A DNA stretch of 64,000 nucleotides, taken from NCBI GenBank assembly GCA_902566315.1, contig CACFIL010000005.1, positions 1 through 64,000 of the forward strand. Reading direction: 5' to 3'. Position numbers and translations under genes: made by a program. The notes under the pieces were generated by a model. That model made no database searches. It saw only the letters and a list, made by a program, of their open reading frames with translations, and was not told the origin of the DNA. Shown here piece after piece: positions 9,421 through 19,725 of this stretch (position 1 is its first letter; the number at the start of each line of letters is the position of its first letter). The DNA comes from an uncultured Pelagibacteraceae bacterium. Lineage in GTDB: Bacteria > Pseudomonadota > Alphaproteobacteria > Pelagibacterales > Pelagibacteraceae.

Positions 9421-9792
9421 ATGACAAACATTTTAGATCTTGTTGCTAGAATTTTAATCTCAGCTTTATTTCTTCTTAATGGTGTTTTTAAAATTAGTAA
9501 TTACGATGGAACAGTGGGCTGGATGGAGGGTTTTGGAATACCAGGAATTTTAATTATACCAGCGATAATTTTAGAGATAGTTGGACCTATCTTAATTATA
9601 TTAGGCTATAAAGCAAAAATTGCAGCAGGTTTATTAAGTCTATTTTGTATAGCTACAGCTGTAATTTTTCACAACGATTTTTCGGACCAGGTGCAATTAG
9701 GATCTTTTTTGAAAAATATTGCATTAGCAGGTGGGTTTCTATTTATATTTATAAATGGAACTAAAGATTTTAGTTTAGATAAGAAATTTTAA
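9421..9792 (+). CDS. DoxX family membrane protein
   Basis: ARILISALFLLNGVFKISNY...EIVGPILIILGYKAKIAAGLL pattern. Confidence 0.88.
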   Translation: MTNILDLVARILISALFLLNGVFKISNYDGTVGWMEGFGIPGILIIPAIILEIVGPILIILGYKAKIAAGLLSLFCIATAVIFHNDFSDQVQLGSFLKNIALAGGFLFIFINGTKDFSLDKKF

Positions 9793-9800
9793 TAAATAAT

Positions 9801-10637
9801 ATGTCAGATATAGAGGTAAAAAAAATTATTGAGCCTACGCCAGCATCTGACGGGGCTGGAGTTAAATTAAAAAGAAGTATTGGTGTAGAGCCAAATTATT
9901 TTGATCCATTTTTAATGTTAGATGAATTTGGATCAGAAAATAGTGAGGATTATATAGCAGGTTTTCCGCCTCATCCTCATCGAGGAATTGAAACGGTAAC
10001 TTATATGTTGGCTGGGGATTTTGAGCACAAAGATAGTACAGGTGGCGAAGGTAGAATGACTGCAGGAGATGTTCAGTGGATGAAAACAGGAAGTGGAATA
10101 ATTCACTCTGAAATGCCTGCAATGAAAGAGGGTAAGTTACATGGATTTCAATTATGGATCAATATGCCAGCTAAACTTAAAATGAGTAAACCTAATTATA
10201 TCTACATAGATGCAGACCAGATGAAATCATATAAAGATGAGGAAAAAATTGTAAAAGTCATTGCAGGAAAATTTGAAAAAACCGAGGGACCTATCAAAAA
10301 ACATAATGTTGAACCTATTTATTTTGATATAGAATTAAACAAGGACAAAGAGTTCAATTTCGATTTACCACTATCTCACAATTCATTTATTTATTTAATT
10401 GAAGGAGAGATAAAAATCGGAAATCAGCAACATCAAAAAATTGAAAATTCAAAACTAATTCTTCTAAAAAAGGGGGACAAACTTAAAGTTTATAGCTCAA
10501 CTGATACAAAGTTTCTTCTAATTGCTGGAAAGCCTATAGGTGAACCAATTGCTAGAGGTGGTCCATTTGTTATGAACACTAAACAAGAAATCTTGCAAGC
10601 AGTCGAAGATTATCATAAAGGTACATTTGTAAAATGA
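9801..10637 (+). CDS. Pirin family protein
   Basis: FPPHPHRGIETVTYMLAGDFEHKDSTG and VQWMKTGSGIIHSEMP cupin motifs. Confidence 0.95.
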   Translation: MSDIEVKKIIEPTPASDGAGVKLKRSIGVEPNYFDPFLMLDEFGSENSEDYIAGFPPHPHRGIETVTYMLAGDFEHKDSTGGEGRMTAGDVQWMKTGSGIIHSEMPAMKEGKLHGFQLWINMPAKLKMSKPNYIYIDADQMKSYKDEEKIVKVIAGKFEKTEGPIKKHNVEPIYFDIELNKDKEFNFDLPLSHNSFIYLIEGEIKIGNQQHQKIENSKLILLKKGDKLKVYSSTDTKFLLIAGKPIGEPIARGGPFVMNTKQEILQAVEDYHKGTFVK

Positions 10638-11605
10638 AATCTATTAAAGTAACAAAAACTGGCGGACCAGAAGTTCTTAAACTAGAGAATATAACTTTAG
10701 AAAAACCTAAAGCAGATGAAGTTCAAATCGAACATGTTTCAATTGGTTTAAATTATATAGATACATATCATAGGTCGGGTTTATACCCCCTTGAGTTACC
10801 AACTGGGATTGGAATGGAAGCAGCAGGTATAATTAAAGAAGTTGGTTCAAATGTTTCAAATTTTTCAGTTGGAGATAAAATTGCTTATGCTGCAGCTCCT
10901 TTAGGTGCTTATTCAACTCACAGAAATTACACATCAAAAAATATTGTAAAAGTTCCTGATAATATTGATTTAGAGCAAATCTCAAGTGCAATGACAAAGG
11001 GAATGACAACATTTTATTTATTATACAAAACTTATATTCCTAAAGAAGGTGAAACTATCTTATTTCATGCAGCGGCTGGTGGTGTGGGACAATTTTTTTG
11101 TCAGTGGGCGAAAAGTTTAGGACTAAAAGTTATTGGAACGGTTGGTAGTGATGAAAAAATTGAGATAGCAAACAAGTACGGATGTGATGACGTTATAAAC
11201 TATTCTAAGGAGGACTTTGCAAAAAAAGTGTTGGAACTCACAAATGGTAAAGGTGTTTCAGTTGTTTATGATGGTGTGGGTAAAACAACATATGATAAAT
11301 CCATTGAATGTTTAAAATTAAGAGGAACAATGGTTTCATTTGGAAATGCATCGGGTCCGCTTGATCCAATTATTGTTTCAAAATCTTTGCAGCCAAAAGG
11401 TATTTATTTTGTTAGACCCGCAATGAATCAATACTTCACAAATAGTGAAGAAATACAAGAAGCGGCTGATATGTTATTTAAACAAATTTCATCCGGAAAT
11501 GTAAAAATAGAAATTTTTAAAAAATATAGATTAGAAGATGCTGTTGAGGCTCATAAAGATTTAGAAGGTAGAAAAATTACAGGTCCAGCAGTAATTATTC
11601 CTTAA
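10634..11605 (+). CDS. NADPH:quinone oxidoreductase (zinc-free MDR family)
   Basis: GLNYIDTYHRSGLYPLELPTGIGMEAAG; HAAAGGVGQFFCQWAKSLG; ATGA overlap with upstream pirin gene. Confidence 0.95.
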   Translation: MKSIKVTKTGGPEVLKLENITLEKPKADEVQIEHVSIGLNYIDTYHRSGLYPLELPTGIGMEAAGIIKEVGSNVSNFSVGDKIAYAAAPLGAYSTHRNYTSKNIVKVPDNIDLEQISSAMTKGMTTFYLLYKTYIPKEGETILFHAAAGGVGQFFCQWAKSLGLKVIGTVGSDEKIEIANKYGCDDVINYSKEDFAKKVLELTNGKGVSVVYDGVGKTTYDKSIECLKLRGTMVSFGNASGPLDPIIVSKSLQPKGIYFVRPAMNQYFTNSEEIQEAADMLFKQISSGNVKIEIFKKYRLEDAVEAHKDLEGRKITGPAVIIP

Positions 11606-12011
11606 ACTGAACATCCATATCAGAGAGATGGAGTTTTAAAGCCTTAGTAGAAATTTGTATTTCTCTAATAAAAAATATAATTGAAATCATCATAGACAAA
11701 CAACATGTCCCGAAAATTACTCTAGCTACAATTAAACTTTCTAAATAAAGAGCAAATACAGTCAGCATATTAAATAGGAAGCCAAATGCTGCTGACATAA
11801 TTGCAAACTTTAATACTCCAATTCTGCTGTTTAAGTTTATAAGTTGATCTTTCCACTCTGGAGGCGTGTGTTTTTCAAAAACGTACTCATCATGAATTTT
11901 TCTAATTAACCCGCTTAGGGTGTGAAATCGATTGCTATATACACTCATTATAAGCGGTATTGCTGGAAACATTAATGCAGTAACAGTGTAGTCTATATTC
12001 ATTCGAATCAA
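11595..12011 (-). CDS. DUF2721 family membrane protein
   Basis: 138 aa; FPAIPLIMSVYSNRFHTLSGLIRKIHDEY pattern and two C-terminal TM segments. Confidence 0.75.
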   Translation of the reverse strand: MIRMNIDYTVTALMFPAIPLIMSVYSNRFHTLSGLIRKIHDEYVFEKHTPPEWKDQLINLNSRIGVLKFAIMSAAFGFLFNMLTVFALYLESLIVARVIFGTCCLSMMISIIFFIREIQISTKALKLHLSDMDVQFKE

Positions 12012-12054
12012 TTTGATTATGAAACTCTGCTTTGCTATTTACAAGTAAATTATT

Positions 12055-12922
12055 ATGCAAAACATCAAATTGTTCATTGAGCTTACAAGATTAAATAGAC
12101 CGATCGGCTACATGCTTTTGTTTTGGCCTTGTCTATGGGGTCTAACCATTGCTTATGATTTTAATTCTAAATTAGGAATTTTTTATTTTTATTCTTTGTT
12201 ATTTTTAATTGGATCAATACTAATGAGATCTGCTGGTTGTATTGTAAACGACATAGTTGATAAAAATTTCGACAAAAAAGTTGAGAGAACAAAAAAATAG
12301 ACCAATTGCATCAGGGAAAGTTTCTATAAAGCTAGCAATAATTTACTCTTTTATTTTATGTGGATTAGCATTTTTAGTATTGATTAATTTTAATAAATTC
12401 ACAATTTTGATGGCACTATTATCCATGCCATTGGCATTTACTTATCCTCTAATGAAGAGATTTACTTATTGGCCACAGCTATTTTTAGGAATTACATTTA
12501 ACTATGGTCTTGTTCTTGCGTGGATATCAGTAAATAATAGTGTAAATTTAGTACCAATTATTTTTTATTTTGGAGCCATATTTTGGACACTCGGTTACGA
12601 CACTATTTATGGATATCAAGATATTAAAGATGATGAGATTATAGGAGTAAAGTCTACCTCGATAAAATTTAAAGATAATCCAAAAAAATTTATTTCTTTA
12701 TGTTACATATTTTTTTTTCTTTCATTAATTTTAGTCGGTTTTTTAATGAACTTTAAAGTTTTATATTATATATCTCTAGCAATTACTTTTTTTCATTTAG
12801 GCTTTTATCAAATAAAAAATCTTCAAGTATCTAACCCTAATATGTGTCTAACAAAATTTAAAAGTAATAATTTATTAGGACTTGTTGTTTTTATAAATAT
12901 TTTGATTGGAAAAATAATTTAA
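12055..12922 (+). pseudogene. ubiA: 4-hydroxybenzoate polyprenyltransferase (ubiA) split by a single-base frameshift in a poly-A run
   Basis: ORF 12055-12300 (GCIVNDIVDKNFDKKVERTKK*) and ORF 12257-12922 (NRPIASGKVS...GYDTIYGYQDIKDD) are consecutive halves of UbiA. Removing one A from the 7-A run at 12291-12297 restores VERTKNRPIASGK. Confidence 0.9.
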
Positions 12923-14665
12923 ATGTCTAACCTTGAAATATTAAAAAGACTTTACAAAGACTATACAAAAAAATATTTAAACAAAATTTTTCTAGCAGTC
13001 TTTTTTTCTATATTAGTTGCTGGCAGCACATCAGCAACTGCTTGGTTATTAGACCCTGCTATTGATAAAATTTTTATTAATAAAGATCAAAGTTTGCTTT
13101 TAGTAATTCCATTATTAATAATTTTAGCTTTTGCTACCAAGGGGATTTCTCTCTATTTGGCAAGAGTCACAATGATTAAAGTCGCAGAAGAAGTTAAAAA
13201 AGAAATACAAGTTAACATGCTTTCATCATTTATTAAGGCTGATACTGAAAATATAGAAAACAAGCACACTGGAAAATATATTTCCAATCTTAACTTTGAC
13301 GTTAATCAAATTACAGGTATGCTTAGCACTTCTTTTTTGACTTTATTCAAAGATGGATTAACTTTAATTGGACTTCTCACTGTCATGTTTGTCCAAAATT
13401 GGAGGCTTTCTCTAGTTGCAATTATTATGATTCCCTTTGCATCTTTTATTGCAAAAAAATTAGGTAAAAGAATGGGTAAAGTAGTAACAGAAGCTCAGGA
13501 AAAATCTGGAGACTTAAATAAATATTTAATCGATATTTTTAAAAATCACAAAATTATTAAAATTTTTCAAAGAGAAAAGTTCGAAAATGAAAGATCAGAG
13601 AAATTTGTTAATGATTTAAAAGAAAAATCAATAAAAATATCTTCTGTTTTTATTAGAGCCACGCCCGTGATGGAAATTTTAACAGGAATCATGATTGCCA
13701 TACTAATCTTTTACTCGGGTAAATTGATAATGAGTGGCCAATTGAGCTTGAATAATTTTTTTTCATTTTTGGCTGCGATGATGTTGGCTTATCAGCCAGT
13801 AAAGTCTTTAGCAGTTATTAATGTTGGTGTTAGTCAGGGATTGTCTGCCAGTAAAAGAATTATTCCGATAATTGATACAAAAAATTTAATTGACACTAAC
13901 GAAGATAAAACAATGTTAAATCTAGATAATGGGACAATTAATTGTGAAAATATAAATTTTAATTATTCCACTAATTTAGAGAATAAAGTTTTAAAAAATA
14001 TAAATATCAAAATAAATGGGGGTAAAATGACAGCTCTAGTTGGGCAAAGTGGTTCTGGTAAGTCAACATTGCTAAGTTTAATTCCAAGAATTTATGATCC
14101 AAAAACTGGGATATTAGAAATAGATGGCCAAAATATTAAAGAAGTTAATTTATTTTCCTTAAGGAAAGAAATATCAATAGTTGATCAAAATGTGACTCTG
14201 TTCGATGATACGATTTTTAATAATATAAAATACGCAAAACCAGACTCAAATGATGATGAGATATACGAAGCTGCAAATCTCTCAATGTGTTCAGAATTTA
14301 TAGATAAACTTGAAAATAAATATCAAACCTTAATAGGAGAAAATGGGGTACGATTATCAGGTGGAGAAAAACAAAGGCTTTCTATTGCAAGGGCATTCTT
14401 AAAAAATAGTAAAATTATTCTATTAGATGAAGCTACTTCCTCTTTAGACTCTGAAACTGAGGAAAAAATACAAAAAGCATTAGATAAATTGACTTTAAAT
14501 AAAACAACCGTAGTAATTGCACACAGACTTTCAACTATTTTAAACTCTGATAAAATTTACGTGATGGATAAGGGTATGGTAATAGATTCAGGTAATCATG
14601 AGGAACTCTTAATTAAGTCTGATACTTATAAAAACTTTTATAATAAACAAATAAACAGAAGTTAA
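12923..14665 (+). CDS. msbA: ABC transporter permease/ATP-binding protein (MsbA-like lipid flippase)
   Basis: Fused TM domain and NBD: ALVGQSGSGKSTL, RLSGGEKQRLSIARAFL, ILLDEATSSLD; upstream of waaA/lpxK. Confidence 0.9.
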   Translation: MSNLEILKRLYKDYTKKYLNKIFLAVFFSILVAGSTSATAWLLDPAIDKIFINKDQSLLLVIPLLIILAFATKGISLYLARVTMIKVAEEVKKEIQVNMLSSFIKADTENIENKHTGKYISNLNFDVNQITGMLSTSFLTLFKDGLTLIGLLTVMFVQNWRLSLVAIIMIPFASFIAKKLGKRMGKVVTEAQEKSGDLNKYLIDIFKNHKIIKIFQREKFENERSEKFVNDLKEKSIKISSVFIRATPVMEILTGIMIAILIFYSGKLIMSGQLSLNNFFSFLAAMMLAYQPVKSLAVINVGVSQGLSASKRIIPIIDTKNLIDTNEDKTMLNLDNGTINCENINFNYSTNLENKVLKNINIKINGGKMTALVGQSGSGKSTLLSLIPRIYDPKTGILEIDGQNIKEVNLFSLRKEISIVDQNVTLFDDTIFNNIKYAKPDSNDDEIYEAANLSMCSEFIDKLENKYQTLIGENGVRLSGGEKQRLSIARAFLKNSKIILLDEATSSLDSETEEKIQKALDKLTLNKTTVVIAHRLSTILNSDKIYVMDKGMVIDSGNHEELLIKSDTYKNFYNKQINRS

Positions 14666-15903
14666 TGTTTGTTATTTATAATTTTTTTTTATTTCTATTA
14701 TTATTAATTTCACCACTAATTGTATTGATTAGAATATTTTTAGGGAAAGAAGATCAAAATAGATTTAAAGAAAAATATGGATTTTTTTCAAAAAACAATG
14801 AGCTAAGTGAAACAATTTGGATACATGGAGCAAGTGTAGGTGAAATATTAAGCATAATTCCTATTGTAAAGAGATTAGAGGAGGATAAAAAAATTAAAAG
14901 AATTTTAGTTACTTCATCAACTATTAGTTCCTCACATATTTTGTCTAAATTTAAGTTTAAAAAAACTGTTCATCAGTTTTATCCTTTTGATTTAAATTTT
15001 TTAACCAAACATTTCGTTAATCACTGGAAACCAAAATTAGCAATATTTGTAGACTCTGAAATTTGGCCGAATATGTTTAAGAATTTACATAAAAGAAATA
15101 TTCCAATAATCCTACTTAATGCAAGGATTACAAAAAAATCTTTTAATAGATGGAAATTTTTACCTAATTTTTCCAAAAAAATTTTTGAAAAAATAACTCT
15201 TGCTTTACCTCAAAATATGGAGACAAAAAAATATTTAAAATTGTTAGGAACAAAAAATATAAAACTGGTAGGTAATTTAAAATTTTTTGGCGGAACACAA
15301 AAAGATAATAAAAAAAATTTAATTCTTAAAAAAAAATTTTTAAAAAGAATTATTTTTTGTGCAGCAAGCACTCATCGAACAGAAGAATTATTCATTGGAA
15401 AAGTGCATAAAGAATTAAAGTCAGAAATTAAAAATTTGATAACAATAATAATCCCAAGACATATAAATAGAAAAAAAGAAATACTAAATGAATTAAACAA
15501 TATTGGTCTGAATTCTCAATTACATACCTCATCTAAAAAATTAAACAAAGATACTGATATATATATAGTTGATACTTACGGAGAAACTGCAAAATTCTAT
15601 TCACTATCTAAATTAACATTTTTGGGTGGGTCTCTTATACCACATGGAGGACAGAATCCTTTAGAGTCAGCAAGAGAGGGTAATTATATCTTATACGGTC
15701 CACATATAGAAAACTTTAAAGAAGTTTATAAAATATTAGAGAAATTGAAAATTACAACAAGAGTAAACTCGATTAAAAATATGAAAACTGTTGTTCGTCA
15801 AAAAATTAATTTTTTACAAAGAAATAAAGTAAATAAAAAGTTAAAATACTTAGGGGATAAAATACTAAATAAAAATTTACATGAGATTAAAAAATTTATC
15901 TAA
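14665..15903 (+). CDS. waaA: 3-deoxy-D-manno-octulosonic acid transferase
   Basis: WIHGASVGEILSIIPIVKRL; DSEIWPNMFKNL; FLGGSLIPHGGQNPLESA. Confidence 0.95.
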   Translation: MFVIYNFFLFLLLLISPLIVLIRIFLGKEDQNRFKEKYGFFSKNNELSETIWIHGASVGEILSIIPIVKRLEEDKKIKRILVTSSTISSSHILSKFKFKKTVHQFYPFDLNFLTKHFVNHWKPKLAIFVDSEIWPNMFKNLHKRNIPIILLNARITKKSFNRWKFLPNFSKKIFEKITLALPQNMETKKYLKLLGTKNIKLVGNLKFFGGTQKDNKKNLILKKKFLKRIIFCAASTHRTEELFIGKVHKELKSEIKNLITIIIPRHINRKKEILNELNNIGLNSQLHTSSKKLNKDTDIYIVDTYGETAKFYSLSKLTFLGGSLIPHGGQNPLESAREGNYILYGPHIENFKEVYKILEKLKITTRVNSIKNMKTVVRQKINFLQRNKVNKKLKYLGDKILNKNLHEIKKFI

Positions 15904-16821
15904 ATGAAAGTTTTAAAACCATTATATTTAAATGACAAAAATTTTATTTCTTATTTATTAATTCCTCTTACAATTTTTACTATTTTAATAAATTTTGGTA
16001 AAAATTTATTAATTAGAAAAAAATATAAAATCAAAACTATATGTGTGGGAAATATTTATATTGGTGGAACTGGAAAAACTTCTCTAAGCATTCAAATAAA
16101 TAAAATTTTAAGAAACAAGTTTAAAACCGTATTCATTAAAAAAAGATATTTAAATCAGCTTGATGAAAGAAAAATGCTTCAGGCTCATGGAAACCTAATT
16201 AGTGATGAAAATAGAGGTATAAGTTTAGATAAAGCTGAGGTAAAAAAATTCGATGTAGCTATTTTAGATGATGGACTACAAGATAAAAAAATAAATTACG
16301 ACATATCAATTGCTTGCTTTAATTCAACTTATGGTATCGGCAATGGATATTTACTTCCGGCAGGACCTTTAAGGGAAAAACTAGAAATATTAAAAAAATA
16401 TAGTGCAATTTTTTTGATCGGTGAAAAAAAAAATACTAAACTTTCATCAATATTAAAAAAGTTTAATAATAAAATATTTTATTCCAACTATGTTCCGATC
16501 AATATTAAAAACTTCAATAGAAAAAAAAGCTACTTATATTTTTGTGGGATTGGAAATCCAGAGGAGTTTGAAAACACACTTACTAAGTATAAGTTTAAGA
16601 TATCAAAAAAGTTTATATTTCCCGATCATCATAATTATACAAATGAAGATTTAGAGAAAATTAAAAAAACTGCTTTAAATAATAAATTAGAAATCATTAC
16701 TACAGAAAAAGATTATAAAAGACTAACAATTAATAATAAAAAAAATATTAAATATTTAAAAGTAGAATTACAAATAGAAAATTATAAAAAGTTTTTAAAT
16801 TTTTTAAAAGAAAAGATATGA
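15904..16821 (+). CDS. lpxK: Tetraacyldisaccharide 4'-kinase
   Basis: CVGNIYIGGTGKTSL P-loop; AILDDGLQDKKI; LLPAGPLREKL; FPDHHNYT. Confidence 0.95.
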   Translation: MKVLKPLYLNDKNFISYLLIPLTIFTILINFGKNLLIRKKYKIKTICVGNIYIGGTGKTSLSIQINKILRNKFKTVFIKKRYLNQLDERKMLQAHGNLISDENRGISLDKAEVKKFDVAILDDGLQDKKINYDISIACFNSTYGIGNGYLLPAGPLREKLEILKKYSAIFLIGEKKNTKLSSILKKFNNKIFYSNYVPINIKNFNRKKSYLYFCGIGNPEEFENTLTKYKFKISKKFIFPDHHNYTNEDLEKIKKTALNNKLEIITTEKDYKRLTINNKKNIKYLKVELQIENYKKFLNFLKEKI

Positions 16822-17678
16822 GAAAAATAATATATTTTATTGAATTTCTATTGGTAGAATTTTTATTTTTTATTTGTAAAGTTATAGGATATAAATCAGC
16901 ATCTAATTTAGGGTTTTTTATTGGAAAAAATTTTGGAAACTTTTTTCGAAAAAAAAAATCTATAATTGAAAATTTGCATAAATCTAAAATTGCAATAAGT
17001 ATTTCTGACGACCAATTTGTTAATAATATTTTAGGAAACTACGGGCGAATTTTAGCAGAATATCCGTTTTTAAAAGATTTTAGAAACAATAAGTTAGAGC
17101 AGTTTATTAGAATAGATGGTATCGAAAATTTGGATAAAATTAAAAATCTCAAGAAGCCTGTTGTTTTTATATCAGGACATTTTAACAACTTTGAACTCAT
17201 GGCTATGCAAATTGAGAAACATGGAATAAATCTAGCAGCTATATATAGACCACTTAATAATATTTTTTTAAATAAAACAATGGAAAGGATAAGAACTAAA
17301 TATATTTGTAGAAATCAAATCAGGAAAGGAAGATCGGGTACTAGACAAATTTTAGAAAATTTAAAAAAAGGTAACTCAATAGCCTTAATGATTGATCAAA
17401 GAGTTACAGAAGGTATAAAAATTGATTTCTTTGGAAACTTAGCGTCTACCACCACAATACCAGCTCAAATTATTAAAAAATATGAATGTGATTTGGTTCC
17501 AATTTATATTGAAAGATTAGAGAAATATAACTTTAAAATGTATGTGTCGCAGCCAATGGCAATCAACTCAAAAAAGTCTCAAGAGGAAATTTCTGATCAT
17601 TTAAATACGATCTTAGAGAAGATGATACTAAAAAATCCTGATCAATGGATTTGGACACACAATAGGTGGAAAAAATAA
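16818..17678 (+). CDS. Lysophospholipid/lipid A biosynthesis acyltransferase (LpxL/HtrB family)
   Basis: SGHFNNFELMA HX4D/E-type motif; MIDQRVTEGIKIDFFG; DQWIWTHNRWK C-terminus. Confidence 0.92.
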   Translation: MRKIIYFIEFLLVEFLFFICKVIGYKSASNLGFFIGKNFGNFFRKKKSIIENLHKSKIAISISDDQFVNNILGNYGRILAEYPFLKDFRNNKLEQFIRIDGIENLDKIKNLKKPVVFISGHFNNFELMAMQIEKHGINLAAIYRPLNNIFLNKTMERIRTKYICRNQIRKGRSGTRQILENLKKGNSIALMIDQRVTEGIKIDFFGNLASTTTIPAQIIKKYECDLVPIYIERLEKYNFKMYVSQPMAINSKKSQEEISDHLNTILEKMILKNPDQWIWTHNRWKK

Positions 17679-17681
17679 TAA

Positions 17682-17873
17682 TTACTTAGTATCTTTTTCT
17701 TTTTTTATTGAAGCTTCAACATAAGAAAAGTAAGCCTCTTGCTCATCAACATTCCAATAATTCAAATTCTGAAGCGAAATTTTCTTTCCTGAAACTGCAC
17801 AAATAACATGGTCGCCTTCTTCTATGATATCAAATTTATTTGGTAGATATTTTAATTTTGCTAACTTGTTCAT
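17682..17873 (-). CDS. DUF2093 domain-containing protein
   Basis: 63 aa; KYLPNKFDIIEEGDHVICAVSGKKISLQNLNYWNVDEQEAY. Confidence 0.8.
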   Translation of the reverse strand: MNKLAKLKYLPNKFDIIEEGDHVICAVSGKKISLQNLNYWNVDEQEAYFSYVEASIKKEKDTK

Positions 17874-17899
17874 GATTTATAGGATATATATTTGAATAT

Positions 17900-19165
17900 A
17901 TGAAAATTGCAATTCTTGGAAATGGTGGTAGAGAACATGCAATAGCAAGCAAAATCTCAAAATCCCATAAACTTGAAAAATTATTTTGTATACCAGGTAA
18001 TGCTGGCACTGACTCAATAGCAGAGAATGTAAAAATTGATTTTTATAATTTTGAAATTTTATTGCAATTCATAAAAGAAAATAAAATTGATTTAGTAATT
18101 GTAGGACCTGAAAAACCTCTAGTTGATGGTGTTGTTGATTTTCTTTCAAAAGAAAATATAAAAGTTTTTGGTCCAAACAAAAAAGTTTCACAACTAGAAG
18201 GATCAAAAATATTTACAAAGAAGATATGTGAAAAGTATAATATTCCTACTGCACAATTTGGAGTATTTAGAACTGCTACAGAAGCTTATTCACATTTAAA
18301 AAATGCAAATATGCCTATAGTCGTTAAAGCAGATGGATTAGCTGCAGGTAAGGGTGTTTATATCTGTGAGGATTTAGAAAGTGCGAATAAAGCGGTTAAA
18401 GAAATATTCAATGGAAAATTTGGTTTAGCTGAACAAATCCTTATTGAAGAATTTTTGCAAGGAGATGAAATGAGTTATTTTGTGCTTTCAGATGGAAAAA
18501 CATATAGAAGATTTAATACTGCTCAAGACCATAAGAGAGTTGGTGAGGGAGATAAAGGAAATAACACTGGAGGCATGGGTGCATATTCACCTTCTGGACT
18601 AATAAACAAAGAACTTGATAAAAAAATAATTACAAAAATTGTTAATCCTACTTTTAAGGCTATTAAAGACATGGAAGAGAATTACAAAGGATTTTTATAT
18701 GTTGGTCTGATGATTAAAGACAATAATCCATATCTTATTGAATATAACGTGAGAATGGGAGATCCAGAATGTCAAACAATTTTGCCGCTTTTATCTTCTG
18801 ATTTATTAGATCTGATTTTATCTTGCTGTAATGAAACTTTAGAGAGCCAAGATATTCTTTGGAAGAGAAAAAAAAGTATGTGTATAGTACTTTGCTCTAA
18901 TGGATATCCAGATATTTATAAAAAAAATATCGAAATACCAAGCATTGAAAATATAAAGAATGATAATTCATTTTTTATTTACCATGCAGGCACAGAAAAA
19001 AAGGATAACAAAGTATATGCTAATGGAGGGAGGGTACTGAATTTTGTTAGTATCTCTAATAATTTTAAGTCCTCAAGAGACAAAGTAATCAAAGAAATAG
19101 AAAATCTAAATTGGGAAAACGGTTTTTATCGTAGAGATATTGGATATAAAATTATAGATATATGA
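17900..19165 (+). CDS. purD: Phosphoribosylamine-glycine ligase
   Basis: MKIAILGNGGREHAIA; KADGLAAGKGV; QDHKRVGEGDKGNNTGGMGAYSP. Confidence 0.98.
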   Translation: MKIAILGNGGREHAIASKISKSHKLEKLFCIPGNAGTDSIAENVKIDFYNFEILLQFIKENKIDLVIVGPEKPLVDGVVDFLSKENIKVFGPNKKVSQLEGSKIFTKKICEKYNIPTAQFGVFRTATEAYSHLKNANMPIVVKADGLAAGKGVYICEDLESANKAVKEIFNGKFGLAEQILIEEFLQGDEMSYFVLSDGKTYRRFNTAQDHKRVGEGDKGNNTGGMGAYSPSGLINKELDKKIITKIVNPTFKAIKDMEENYKGFLYVGLMIKDNNPYLIEYNVRMGDPECQTILPLLSSDLLDLILSCCNETLESQDILWKRKKSMCIVLCSNGYPDIYKKNIEIPSIENIKNDNSFFIYHAGTEKKDNKVYANGGRVLNFVSISNNFKSSRDKVIKEIENLNWENGFYRRDIGYKIIDI

Positions 19166-19725
19166 GAGTCATTGGAGGAAGTCTCAAAGGAAAAAAATTA
19201 TTAATTCCTCTCGATAAATCTACAAGACCATTGAGAGATATTGTGCGAGAATCGATTTTCAATATTTTAGATCATTCAAGTAAAGTATATAAAAACATAA
19301 ATAACTCTAAAGTGTTGGATTTATTTTCTGGTACTGGCTCATTTGGAATTGAGTGTTTATCTAGAGGAGCTAAAAAGGTAATTTTCTTTGAGAATTACTC
19401 AAATTCGATAAAAGTTTTAAAGAATAACATATTTAATTTAAAATTAGAGAGCAAAACTAAAGTATATGAAAGTAATGCATATAATTTAAAAGAATCAAAT
19501 TTAAACAATGAAATTTTTGATGTAATTTTTCTAGATCCACCTTTTAAAGACAAAGAAATAAATATTTTAATAGATCAAATAAAAATATTAAAGATCGCTG
19601 ATACAAATACAATAATAATTATACATCGAAATAAAAAATCAGTAGATAATATTTCTAATTTTTTAAATGTTTTAGATGAAAAGAATTATGGTTTATCTAA
19701 AATTTTATTCAGTAAATTAGCTTAA
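19162..19725 (+). CDS. rsmD: 16S rRNA m2G966 methyltransferase RsmD
   Basis: MRVIGGSLKGKKL; TRPLRDIVRESIFNIL; DLFSGTGSFGIE; FLDPPF. Confidence 0.96.
   Translation: MRVIGGSLKGKKLLIPLDKSTRPLRDIVRESIFNILDHSSKVYKNINNSKVLDLFSGTGSFGIECLSRGAKKVIFFENYSNSIKVLKNNIFNLKLESKTKVYESNAYNLKESNLNNEIFDVIFLDPPFKDKEINILIDQIKILKIADTNTIIIIHRNKKSVDNISNFLNVLDEKNYGLSKILFSKLA

Noticed and set aside
12257-12922. Second ubiA ORF as an independent gene
   Set aside because: It continues the UbiA domain directly across the poly-A run and begins upstream of the conserved NRPIASG in a frame overlapping the first half; a frameshift is simpler.
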